Source of the DNA: CAKVLS01 sp045605365
GTDB taxonomy: Bacteria > Bacillota > Clostridia > Christensenellales > UBA1242
Length of the DNA: 18,893 nt
Assembly (NCBI GenBank): GCA_045605365.1
Contig: JAZUPV010000112.1
Span: 1 to 18,893, forward strand
Reading direction: 5' to 3'
The translations under genes were made by a program, and so were the position numbers. Positions 8,667 to 15,773 of this stretch are shown piece by piece (the first letter of the stretch is position 1; every line of letters starts with the position of its first letter). The notes beneath the pieces were generated by a model. That model searched no databases and was not told the origin of the DNA. It was given only the letters and a program-made list of their open reading frames with translations.

Positions 8667-8697
8667 TCTTTATTAACAATAACACTAGGAGAAGTTT

Positions 8698-9687
8698 ATG
8701 GCAAAAATAAACGAACAATACAAGCCACTTTTTACACCTTGGAAGATAGGCAATGTGGAGATAAAAAACAGAATAGTTCTTTGCCCAATGGGTGGTACAT
8801 CACTATTTGGCTGGATGGAGCACACTGGCAACCACTTTGACAAAGAAGCTGCAAAGTTTTTCTTAGACAAAGCAAAAAACAACGTTGGTCTTATCATAAC
8901 AGGTATCGCACCAATCAAGAGTACTTTTATGGGACAATGGTTATACAAAAATAAACGTATGTTTAAACAACTAAAATCTTTTATGGACGAAATCCACAAA
9001 ACAGGCGCTAAGTTGTTTATCCAAATAACCGCAGGTATGGGTCGTAGCTGGGCAATACCAACACCACTAGTTATGCTACACAATATGCCAGTAGTAAGAG
9101 ATATCTTAAAACCTATCATCAATATCCCTTATCAGTCAGCTAGCCCAAGCGAATTGCCTTCTCGCTGGTCAGACAAAGTACAATGTAGAGCAATGACCGT
9201 CAAAGAAATCAATCAAATTATCGACGCATTTGCTAAGACCGCAGAACTATGCAAACAAGCCGGCGTAGACGGTGTAGAAGTACACGCCGTACACGAAGGT
9301 TATCTTCTTGATCAGTTCACTCTAAAGTATACCAACTATCGTACAGACGAGTGGGGTGGTTCGTTTGAAAATCGTTATCGTTTTGCTACCGAAATAGTCA
9401 AAGCTATCAAACAAAAATGTGGTCAAGACTATCCAGTATCACTTCGTTATTCTGTCGAGTCTAAAGTAAAAGCTTTTTGCAAGGGTGCATTGCCTGGCGA
9501 AAAATACAAAGAAATCGGCCGTGATATGAAAGAAAGCGAAAAGGCTGTAAAATATCTTCAAGATGCAGGCTACGATATGCTTAACGCAGACAATGGTACT
9601 TATGACTCTTGGTACTGGGCACACCCACCAATGTATATGCCACAAAACTGCAACCTAAGATGTCGCTCATATCAAAAAGTTTGTTGA
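8698..9687 (+). CDS. OYE-family 2-enoate/dienoyl-CoA reductase-like enzyme, N-terminal FMN domain (frameshifted)
   Basis: This is the N-terminal half of a BaiCD/2,4-dienoyl-CoA-reductase-like flavoenzyme. LFTPWKIGNVEIKNRIVLCPMG (11-32) begins the FMN barrel. VEVHAVHEGYLLDQF (193-207) and N213..RTDEWGGS (216-222) form the active-site strand and loop of Old Yellow Enzymes. NADNGTYDSWYWAHPPMY (296-313) is also typical. Similarity stops at about residue 320, before the last barrel strand, and the frame hits TGA at 9685-9687. The missing sequence (DVAHIKKFVDIPVVCAGRM) continues in the next frame from 9659, so this is one gene with a single-base shift between 9658 and 9685. The intact product would have about 689 residues, as expected for the family. 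AGGAG at 8687-8691 supports the start. CGT and AAC codons are frequent, hinting at strong expression. It either carries a recent mutation or contains a sequence error. Confidence 0.88.
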   Translation: MAKINEQYKPLFTPWKIGNVEIKNRIVLCPMGGTSLFGWMEHTGNHFDKEAAKFFLDKAKNNVGLIITGIAPIKSTFMGQWLYKNKRMFKQLKSFMDEIHKTGAKLFIQITAGMGRSWAIPTPLVMLHNMPVVRDILKPIINIPYQSASPSELPSRWSDKVQCRAMTVKEINQIIDAFAKTAELCKQAGVDGVEVHAVHEGYLLDQFTLKYTNYRTDEWGGSFENRYRFATEIVKAIKQKCGQDYPVSLRYSVESKVKAFCKGALPGEKYKEIGRDMKESEKAVKYLQDAGYDMLNADNGTYDSWYWAHPPMYMPQNCNLRCRSYQKVC

Positions 9688-9712
9688 TATACCAGTAGTT
9701 TGTGCGGGTCGT

Positions 9713-10768
9713 ATGCAACCAGAAGTCGGCGCAAAAGCAGTTGAAGAAGGCAAAATAGACGCAGTAGGTTTTGCTCGTCAGTTCTTGGCTGATAACGAAT
9801 GGGTAACCAAACTTATCGAAAACCGTATGCAAGATATCCGTCCTTGCATCTGTTGTCACAATGCTTGCTTTAATATGTCTCATTACAAAGGCGTTGCCAA
9901 TGCACAATCTATATACGACGCAAGTCACATAGCTCGTTGTGCCTTAGACCCAACAGTTATGCAAAGTGACAAATATCAACTAAAACCAGCCAAAAAGCAA
10001 AAAACCGTCGCTGTTATCGGTGGTGGTATAGGTGGTATGGAGAGTGCCCTTGTATGTGCAAAACGTGGTCACAAAGTCACCTTGTACGAAAAGAGCGGTG
10101 ACCTAGGTGGCGTGTTTATCGCAGCATCATCACCATCTTTTAAAGAAAAAGACCGTATGCTAATCGCTTGGTATCTAAGAGAACTAAAAAAATACCCACA
10201 AATCACCGTAAAACTAAACACAGAAATCGTAGATATATATTCTCTAGGCGTAGACGAAGTTATCATAGCTACAGGTTCTACCCCAAGAAAATTAAATATC
10301 AAAGGCTTTGACAAAGGTATCGAAGCTATCGACTATCTACTTGGCAAAAAGCCAGTCGGCGACAAGGTTGTCGTAGTAGGTGGTGGTTTAACTGGTTGCG
10401 AAATTGCCTATGACCTATATAACCAAGGCAAAAAACCAGTCATTATAGAAATGCAAAACGACCTTATCGTGTCAAAAGGTGTCTGCCTTGCCAACTCAAG
10501 CTACCTAAGAGACTTTTTTGAAACTAACAAAGTGCCAGTTCATCTAGAAACTGCCCTTAGCGAAATTAATAACAAAGGTGTCATCGTAAAAGACAAAGAC
10601 GGCAAACTAACCACTATCAAAGCCGATAGCGTCATCTTGTCAGTAGGTTATAGACCAAACCCAATCGGCAAAAAATCTAAACATGTCCACATCGTAGGCG
10701 ACTGCAAAGAAATCGGCAACTTGCGTACAGTTATCTGGAATGCGTGGGACGTTGCTTGTAATATATAA
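9713..10768 (+). CDS. same reductase, 4Fe-4S and FAD/NAD-binding C-terminal part (frameshifted)
   Basis: This is the C-terminal half of the reductase begun at 8698; its homologous frame is open from 9659. After the shift it completes the barrel (IPVVCAGRMQPE, GKIDAVGFARQFLADNEW). It then carries the cluster motif CICCHNAC (joined numbering Cys383, 386 and 390, with an extra Cys385) and a fourth Cys414. The third-to-fourth Cys gap is 23 residues, longer than the roughly 11-12 usual in the family. An FAD-binding GGGIGG (441-446) and an NAD(P)H-binding GGGLTG (561-566) complete the DCR/BaiCD/enoate-reductase layout. The ATG at 9713 lies inside the conserved GRM motif and lacks a ribosome binding site, so separate translation from it is unlikely. 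The stop at 10768 lies 11 nt before the aconitase X gene, with AAGGAG between them. Confidence 0.85.
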   Translation: MQPEVGAKAVEEGKIDAVGFARQFLADNEWVTKLIENRMQDIRPCICCHNACFNMSHYKGVANAQSIYDASHIARCALDPTVMQSDKYQLKPAKKQKTVAVIGGGIGGMESALVCAKRGHKVTLYEKSGDLGGVFIAASSPSFKEKDRMLIAWYLRELKKYPQITVKLNTEIVDIYSLGVDEVIIATGSTPRKLNIKGFDKGIEAIDYLLGKKPVGDKVVVVGGGLTGCEIAYDLYNQGKKPVIIEMQNDLIVSKGVCLANSSYLRDFFETNKVPVHLETALSEINNKGVIVKDKDGKLTTIKADSVILSVGYRPNPIGKKSKHVHIVGDCKEIGNLRTVIWNAWDVACNI

Positions 10769-10779
10769 GGAGTAATATA

Positions 10780-12060
10780 ATGAAACTTACCAAAGAACAA
10801 CAAGCCATCTTAGATGGCAAAAAGGGCGAAACTTTATCAAAAGTTATGCAAACAGTAGTTCGTTATGGCGAACTATTTGGCGCAACCAAACTTGTGCCTG
10901 TTACTAGCAAATATAATCACCTAGTAACATCTTTTGGTCTAAAAGCCCTAGGTCCTGTATATGACCTTATGAACAAACTTATACAAGAAGACGTTGTCAG
11001 CCAACAAAAGTTTTCTTGTGACCCAAGACCACTTGACAAAAATGTCCCAAAAAACTTTTTGCAAAATTTGATTTTTAATAAGTTTATGTATTCAAAACAA
11101 GACTTTTACGAAGGTCAACTTAACAAACTTGGTTTGCTTGACCAAGATGCCTTTACTTGTGCGTGCTATCTTGACGAAGTCGGCAACAAACCTAACAAAG
11201 GCGAGGTACTAAGTTGGGCAGAATCATCTGCTGTAGTATACGCCAACTCAGTTTTGGGTGCTCGTTGCAACCGCAACTCAGGTATTATGGATATTATGGG
11301 CTCAATAGTAGGGTATGTACCTTATTTTGGCTTAGTAACTGACAAGGGTAGAAAAGCTACTTGGGTTATAGAAATCAAAACCACCAAAAAGCCCGAAGCT
11401 CAACTACTAGGCTCTACAATCGGTATGAAAGTTATGGAGCAAGTACCTTATATCAAAGGTCTTGACAAATGGCTCGGCAAAAAACTTGACGACGCAACCT
11501 GTACCTATCTTAAAGATTTTGGCGCAGCTACTGCGTCTAATGGTGCCGTAGGACTATACCATATAGAAAACCTTACCCCAGAAGCAGTAGAACAAGGCGA
11601 AGCCCTTATAACAAAAGGTGCAAAAACTTATGTTATCGACGACCAAGAATTGCAACGTGTATACAATAGCTATCCTATCGTGTGGAAAGATAAAAATGCA
11701 AAACCAAAGCTATGTTTTATGGGTTGTCCACATATGACCTTAGAGCAACTAAAGAGCTGGACTATCAAACTAGAACAAGCCCTACAACAATCTGGCTACA
11801 AAAAAGTAACTATACCTACAGTGTTTACTTCAGCTCCTGCTGTTATCAAAAAGTTTAACCAAACAGAATACGCCCCTAAGCTAAAAGCAATGGGTGTTAC
11901 AGTGTCATATATTTGCCCACTAATGTATATGAACAACCCACTTTGTGGCAAAATGCCAGTCATAACATCTTCTAACAAACTACGTACATACACAACTGCA
12001 CGTTATTATACAGACGATGAGATTTTGGTACAAATCACCACCAAAGGAGGTAACAAATAA
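10780..12060 (+). CDS. aconitase X catalytic (large) subunit, AcnX/DUF521
   Basis: This 426-residue protein matches the catalytic part of the aconitase X family. It has the N-terminal MKLTKEQQAILDGKKGE, the signature AESSAVVYANSVLGARCNRNSG (147-168), LCFMGCPHMTLEQL (311-324), and SYICPLMYM with a following Cys389. Cysteines 80, 163, 316, 379 and 389 are candidates for iron-sulfur ligands or active-site residues. Known AcnX enzymes dehydrate cis-3-hydroxy-L-proline or, in archaea, mevalonate 5-phosphate. Neither pathway's other enzymes are nearby, so I leave the substrate open. Here AcnX is split into separate large and small genes, as in archaea and many bacteria. AAGGAG (10767-10772) precedes the ATG. 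The small-subunit ATG shares one base with this stop (TAATG). Confidence 0.88.
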   Translation: MKLTKEQQAILDGKKGETLSKVMQTVVRYGELFGATKLVPVTSKYNHLVTSFGLKALGPVYDLMNKLIQEDVVSQQKFSCDPRPLDKNVPKNFLQNLIFNKFMYSKQDFYEGQLNKLGLLDQDAFTCACYLDEVGNKPNKGEVLSWAESSAVVYANSVLGARCNRNSGIMDIMGSIVGYVPYFGLVTDKGRKATWVIEIKTTKKPEAQLLGSTIGMKVMEQVPYIKGLDKWLGKKLDDATCTYLKDFGAATASNGAVGLYHIENLTPEAVEQGEALITKGAKTYVIDDQELQRVYNSYPIVWKDKNAKPKLCFMGCPHMTLEQLKSWTIKLEQALQQSGYKKVTIPTVFTSAPAVIKKFNQTEYAPKLKAMGVTVSYICPLMYMNNPLCGKMPVITSSNKLRTYTTARYYTDDEILVQITTKGGNK

Positions 12061-12503
12061 TGAAAACTTTTAAAGGTAGAGTAATAGCCCCTGGCACTAT
12101 CACTGCAAAAGCCCTAGTATCTCACGGCGGACTAAACACCCTTGCATCTTTTCAAAAGGCACTACAATTTGGTGACAAAAAAGCAACTTGCGGCGACCAA
12201 AACAACAAAGATTTGTACGGCAAACAAATGGCGGGTAAAGCCCTATGTCTACCACAAACAATCGGTTCTACCACAGGCGGATTAGTTATATATTGTGCCT
12301 GCTCTATGGGTAGACAACCAGCTTGTATGTTGTTTTCTCAACCGATAGACTCTCTAGCTGGTGCAGGTGTTATACTAGCAGACGTATGGCTAGACAACGT
12401 CAAGATGCCAGTTGTAGATAGTCTTGGAGAAGACTTTCTTAACTATGTCAAAGATGATATGACAATAACCATCAAAGACGGCGGCATAGTAGAAGTAGAA
12501 TAA
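12060..12503 (+). CDS. aconitase X swivelling (small) subunit, DUF126
   Basis: This 147-residue protein matches the DUF126 swivelling domain, which closes over the active site of aconitase X. The features are KGRVIAPGTITAKALVS (5-21), a GSTTGG turn (69-74, at the position of the family's GSS segment), GRQPACMLFSQPIDSLAGAGVILADVW (84-110), and KMPVVDS. The Ser-to-Thr changes in the GS(S/T) turn touch the presumed catalytic loop and are worth noting. A strong ribosome binding site, AAAGGAGGT (12043-12051), lies within the end of the large-subunit gene. The 1-nt overlap implies coupled, roughly 1:1 synthesis. A terminator follows directly, ending the operon. Confidence 0.87.
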   Translation: MKTFKGRVIAPGTITAKALVSHGGLNTLASFQKALQFGDKKATCGDQNNKDLYGKQMAGKALCLPQTIGSTTGGLVIYCACSMGRQPACMLFSQPIDSLAGAGVILADVWLDNVKMPVVDSLGEDFLNYVKDDMTITIKDGGIVEVE

Positions 12504-12510
12504 TAACAAC

Positions 12511-12542
12511 AAAAAACAACCTAACTAATTAGGTTGTTTTTT
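12511..12542 (+). terminator. intrinsic terminator of the reductase/aconitase X operon
   Basis: AACAACCTAA (12515-12524) pairs with TTAGGTTGTT (12529-12538) around a 4-nt loop. Flanking A and T runs extend the stem and supply the U tract. It begins 7 nt after the stop of the small subunit. Confidence 0.9.
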
Positions 12543-12595
12543 ATTTTTTAACAAGTGGTTATAAAAACAAATTATAAAAAACTTGATTAATTGTT

Positions 12596-12623
12596 TTGTA
12601 AGAAAAAATATTTTAGTTATAAT
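12596..12623 (+). promoter_or_regulatory. probable promoter of the serine protease gene
   Basis: TTGTAA (12596-12601), a 16-nt spacer and a perfect TATAAT (12618-12623) lie in the 180-bp gap after the operon terminator. Transcription would start near 12630, giving a leader of about 54 nt. Nothing else was recognised in this gap. Confidence 0.5.
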
Positions 12624-12683
12624 TGTTATATAAATATTTTATTTGCAAAAATTAATCTTGATTGCTACAAAAAGGGAGTTTTT

Positions 12684-14198
12684 ATGAAAACACTAAAGAA
12701 ATTTGCTTTTGTACTGACTATGATATTGTTAGTGGTGGTATGCCCAATTATGCTGACGGGCTGTTTTGGTGGAGAACCTGGCAAAACTATCACCAGTATC
12801 GAAAAGACAGGTTCTACCGGTCTTATAGATGAGTACAGAATAAGTTATTCTGACGGTACGTTTTATGACTTTGAGATAAAAAACGGTGCAGATGGTGAGC
12901 CCGGCACAGGAGAACAAGGTCCTGTCGGTCCTACTGGTCCTACGGGTCCAACAGGTCCACAAGGTGAGACTGGTCCTGCTGGTGCTGATGGCAAAGACGG
13001 TGCTGACGTTACCGCAACTGACCTTTGGCAAACTTATGTAGATGAGTATGGCGATATAGAGTATTCTGAATGGCTAAAAATCTACTTTGGTCAAAACGAC
13101 TCTGGTGTGAGTGCTGCTATTAGTCAATGTTTACTATCTAGTATGAAAGTCTATACGGAGTTTAAAGAAACTGTCCAAGTCAACTATGTTGATACCCCTA
13201 GTGTAGCTGTATATACAGGCTCTGCTGTTATATACAAAATAACCGACGACTATGTGTTTATTTTGACAAACTATCACGTAATATATGACGTAGACGCCAA
13301 TGCAGACAATGGCTCTAACTTGCCTTGCAAAATCAACGGCTATATCTACGGCAGCGAAGATTACCCAGTAAAAACCCAAGCTGCAGAAAATGGCTACCCA
13401 GTATACAACTACGGCGACTATGCTATACCACTAACTTATGTAGGTGGCTCTGCCGCTCACGACGTAGCTATGCTAAGAGCAGACAAAGATGATGTCTTTG
13501 CTATCAATGACAAAGTACAAGCTGTGACTTTTGCACAAGAGTATCACGTTGGTCAAACGGCCATCGCTATAGGCGACCCGGGTGACGACGGTATCAGCGT
13601 AACGCAAGGTATTGTCAGTGTAGAAGACGAATATATCAATCTTGACGTAGACGGCACAGTAAGAACATACCGTAGTATACGTATAGATACATCTATCTAT
13701 GCAGGTAGTTCTGGTGGTGGATTGTTTAACCAATATGGTGAACTTATCGGTCTTACCAATGCGGGTGATGGCGAAGACCAAAATATTAACTTTGCTATAC
13801 CACTAGACATTGTCAAAGGAGTTGCAGACAATATCTATTATTATTATGACGGCACCAACCTAGTTAATGTCAACAAAGTTGCCCTTGGCATAACAGTAAA
13901 AAGTTATAACTCAAAATATGTCTATGACCAAGACAAAGGTTATGGCAAAATACAAGAAGATGTCATAGTACATCAAGTAGCAGAAGGTTCTATCACAGAG
14001 ACCTTAGGCATACAACTTGGTGACCAAATAACTGCTATCGTTATAAACAGTACAAAACACGAAGTTGTACGCAACTTTGATATAGCAGATATATTACTAT
14101 TGATTAGACCAGACGACAACATCTCTTATCAATATATAAGACAAGGCTCGACCAATACCACACAAACTTATCAAGTAACTCAAACCGACTTGGTATAA
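12684..14198 (+). CDS. lipid-anchored DegP/HtrA-like serine protease with collagen-like stalk and PDZ domain
   Basis: This 504-residue secreted protein has a signal peptide ending in the lipobox LTGC (Cys27), so it is predicted to be anchored to the outer face of the membrane. Next comes a beta-type module, ISYSDGTFYDFEIKNGADG (53-71), that commonly precedes collagen repeats. About a dozen GXY triplets follow (68-108, with one 2-residue interruption). Residues 110-136 carry a short WQTYVDEYGD..YSEWLK motif. The trypsin-like domain shows the complete triad: His198 in TNYHV, Asp260 in AAHDVAML, and Ser343 in GSSGGG. A PDZ domain fills about 398-500. Family knowledge suggests envelope protein quality control. 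I chose the ATG at 12684 (AAAGGGAG at 12671-12678) because an upstream in-frame ATG at 12591 gives no signal peptide and overlaps the promoter. It is flanked by terminators, so it is probably monocistronic. Confidence 0.9.
   Translation: MKTLKKFAFVLTMILLVVVCPIMLTGCFGGEPGKTITSIEKTGSTGLIDEYRISYSDGTFYDFEIKNGADGEPGTGEQGPVGPTGPTGPTGPQGETGPAGADGKDGADVTATDLWQTYVDEYGDIEYSEWLKIYFGQNDSGVSAAISQCLLSSMKVYTEFKETVQVNYVDTPSVAVYTGSAVIYKITDDYVFILTNYHVIYDVDANADNGSNLPCKINGYIYGSEDYPVKTQAAENGYPVYNYGDYAIPLTYVGGSAAHDVAMLRADKDDVFAINDKVQAVTFAQEYHVGQTAIAIGDPGDDGISVTQGIVSVEDEYINLDVDGTVRTYRSIRIDTSIYAGSSGGGLFNQYGELIGLTNAGDGEDQNINFAIPLDIVKGVADNIYYYYDGTNLVNVNKVALGITVKSYNSKYVYDQDKGYGKIQEDVIVHQVAEGSITETLGIQLGDQITAIVINSTKHEVVRNFDIADILLLIRPDDNISYQYIRQGSTNTTQTYQVTQTDLV
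12882..13010 (+). repeat. collagen-like GXY-coding repeat
   Basis: This stretch of the protease gene encodes about a dozen Gly-X-Y triplets, including three successive GPT. At DNA level it shows near-tandem GGTCCTACT-type 9-mers, a typical site of length variation by slippage. Confidence 0.8.
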
Positions 14199-14207
14199 TA
14201 TAGAAAG

Positions 14208-14241
14208 AAAAAACAACCTACGAAAGAAGGTTGTTTTTTTT
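14208..14241. terminator. bidirectional terminator between the protease and acyltransferase genes
   Basis: ACAACCT (14213-14219) pairs with AGGTTGT (14228-14234), extended by flanking A and T runs, around an 8-nt loop that contains CGAAAG. U tracts exist in both directions. The genes converge at 14198 (+) and 14248 (-). A second possible right arm lies at 14255-14265. Confidence 0.88.
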
Positions 14242-14247
14242 GTTTTA

Positions 14248-15543
14248 TTAAACTGTAGGTTGTTTTTTTAGTTTAGCAATTTGTTTTTGTTTTAGCTTAA
14301 AGATTTCTTCTGTAGCAAGGGCTAGTTTTGTTATGACATTTTCTTTTGATGGATAACAATAAAAAGAATCTTTTTCTGTAGATATGTCTACGCAATCTTT
14401 GTGTATTTTGTAGCAATAGTCATATTCTATATGCAAGCTATTAGTGTCTTGTGGATAACGTTGTACACGATAGTCTTGGTTGCGATAGTGACCTTCTATG
14501 ACAAAACCGTTTTCTATATCGTGACTAAACTTAGCTTTGCCAAGATGAACATATTTATAACAACCCGGTAGAGAATATACATCTACTTCGTCTTGATAAG
14601 AATAAGTGCCGTCTTCTACTTGCTTGCGTACTTGTTCTCTTTGCCATTCAAACCACTCCGGCGGAGAAACAAACTCTGTCTTGCCGTCATTGGCACTAAG
14701 AGTGCTATCTTCGTTTAAAGTCCAACGTTTGCCACATTCTGTACAGTATATCTCTGTGCCTTGAGATGCCATCTTGTGTTCGGTTTTGCATTTTGGACAT
14801 TGATATAATACTTTGTGTAATCCTTGTGCACGAAAATCTTCTTTTATCAAAAATCCACGTTCTTTTTGGTACTCATAGTCGTTGTATTCAAAAGCCTTTC
14901 TCACAACTTTGTTTATCTCGTCAACAGACATAGATTGTATTTGTTCTACACTAAGTATAGGTTGCATCACTGAGTGCAAAGGTGCCTTACGTTTGTGACG
15001 ATAATCCCAAAATGGAGAATGTAGATAATTGCCGTGGTGCATAATAGTCACTACTGGCACTTTGTTCATTTTGATAATTTTGCCAAGGCTATCTGGCAAA
15101 TAAGAAGTTGTGCCGATAGGGGTGTATCTTGCTTCTGGATACATACTCAATATGTCGCCACGTTTTAAAACCTTGTTGATAGATTTTATCAAATGCAAGT
15201 CCATAGTAAACTTGCGTGTGGCGATACCGCCTATCCACTCCATAAGCCAGGCACGACGATAATAACCGTCTAAACTTATGACGTTATTAACTCTATGTGG
15301 GTATGTAAGTAGTGACCCCATCTCAAAGTCAACAAAGTGCATATGGTTGCTAAGCAACATATATGGCGGTTTGATATTATCCATATTTATTTTTTCTATG
15401 CTGTGCTTTTTTGTACATAGCATCATTTTAGAAAGTACCTGAATAAGCCAAGTAAAAAACAAAGGTTGTCTTATAGGGTATTTGGCTGTTTTGTAGTACT
15501 TTTTCTTTTTATAATTTGGTTCAATATATTTTTGTTTATCCAT
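14248..15543 (-). CDS. PlsC-type acyltransferase with C-terminal zinc ribbon
   Basis: This 431-residue protein has a lysophospholipid/glycerolipid acyltransferase domain. Motif I is NHMHFVDF (66-73; His67 and Asp72 form the HX4D catalytic pair). The substrate-binding motif YPEARYT (135-141) replaces the usual FPEGTRS. The region HHGNYLHSP follows. After the domain comes a four-cysteine zinc ribbon, CPKC (249-252) and CTEC (267-270), and then a 160-residue C-terminal region with no recognised motif. PlsC proteins are normally about 240 residues, so the ribbon and tail are additions. The likely role is acylation of a membrane glycerolipid or related acceptor. The ATG at 15543 has no Shine-Dalgarno sequence, and a promoter lies just upstream, suggesting a very short leader. 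The last five codons overlap a second copy of the terminator arm. Confidence 0.87.
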   Translation of the reverse strand: MDKQKYIEPNYKKKKYYKTAKYPIRQPLFFTWLIQVLSKMMLCTKKHSIEKINMDNIKPPYMLLSNHMHFVDFEMGSLLTYPHRVNNVISLDGYYRRAWLMEWIGGIATRKFTMDLHLIKSINKVLKRGDILSMYPEARYTPIGTTSYLPDSLGKIIKMNKVPVVTIMHHGNYLHSPFWDYRHKRKAPLHSVMQPILSVEQIQSMSVDEINKVVRKAFEYNDYEYQKERGFLIKEDFRAQGLHKVLYQCPKCKTEHKMASQGTEIYCTECGKRWTLNEDSTLSANDGKTEFVSPPEWFEWQREQVRKQVEDGTYSYQDEVDVYSLPGCYKYVHLGKAKFSHDIENGFVIEGHYRNQDYRVQRYPQDTNSLHIEYDYCYKIHKDCVDISTEKDSFYCYPSKENVITKLALATEEIFKLKQKQIAKLKKQPTV

Positions 15544-15553
15544 ATGTTTGTAG

Positions 15554-15580
15554 TTTATATTATTTTTTTTAAAAAAGCAA
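15554..15580 (-). promoter_or_regulatory. probable promoter of the acyltransferase gene
   Basis: On the minus strand, TTGCTT (15575-15580), a short 15-nt spacer and TATAAA (15554-15559) are followed 10 nt later by the ATG at 15543. The predicted leader is only about 4 nt, consistent with the missing ribosome binding site. Confidence 0.45.
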
Positions 15581-15589
15581 ACGCTTTGA
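15576..15589 (-). promoter_or_regulatory. possible LacI/CcpA-type (cre-like) site
   Basis: TCAAAGCGTTTGCT on the minus strand is close to the catabolite-responsive-element pattern TGWNANCGNTNNCA, with mismatches at positions 2 and 14. It overlaps the -35 box of the acyltransferase promoter, a position that would repress. A single match of this quality can occur by chance. Confidence 0.3.
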
Positions 15590-15729
15590 TAATAGAAAAA
15601 TCAACAAAACACTAATAAATGCCGTCTTAATATTGTTTTATAAACCAACAACCCTTGATGACACATAATCTAACACTAATTTTTATAAAAAAAATAAAAA
15701 TTTTAAACAAATAAATTGTCAATAAAAAT

Positions 15730-15757
15730 TTGGTTTTAAAAACCTTTATAGTATAAT
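15730..15757 (+). promoter_or_regulatory. probable promoter of the alpha/beta hydrolase gene
   Basis: TTGGTT (15730-15735), a 16-nt spacer and a perfect TATAAT (15752-15757) are followed by GGAG (15764-15767) and the ATG at 15774. The leader would be only about 10 nt. The remaining part of this 230-bp divergent gap is AT-rich, with nothing else recognised. Confidence 0.5.
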
Positions 15758-15773
15758 AATAGCGGAGATAGAT

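Noticed and set aside
9655..9687. Programmed +1 frameshift in the reductase
   Set aside because: The sequence around CTA AGA TGT has no convincing slippery site, internal Shine-Dalgarno element or stimulatory structure. Mutation or sequence error is simpler, though not excluded.
8698..12503. Bile-acid (bai) operon
   Set aside because: The reductase resembles BaiCD/BaiH, but no other bai-type genes are present and the partner is aconitase X.
12591..12683. Upstream start for the serine protease at 12591
   Set aside because: It has no ribosome binding site, the residues do not form a signal peptide, and the region holds the probable promoter. The ATG at 12684 has both a ribosome binding site and a lipoprotein signal.
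12882..13010. CRISPR-like or tandem-repeat element
   Set aside because: The repetition is explained by collagen-like Gly-X-Y codons inside an intact gene; no spacer-repeat pattern is present.
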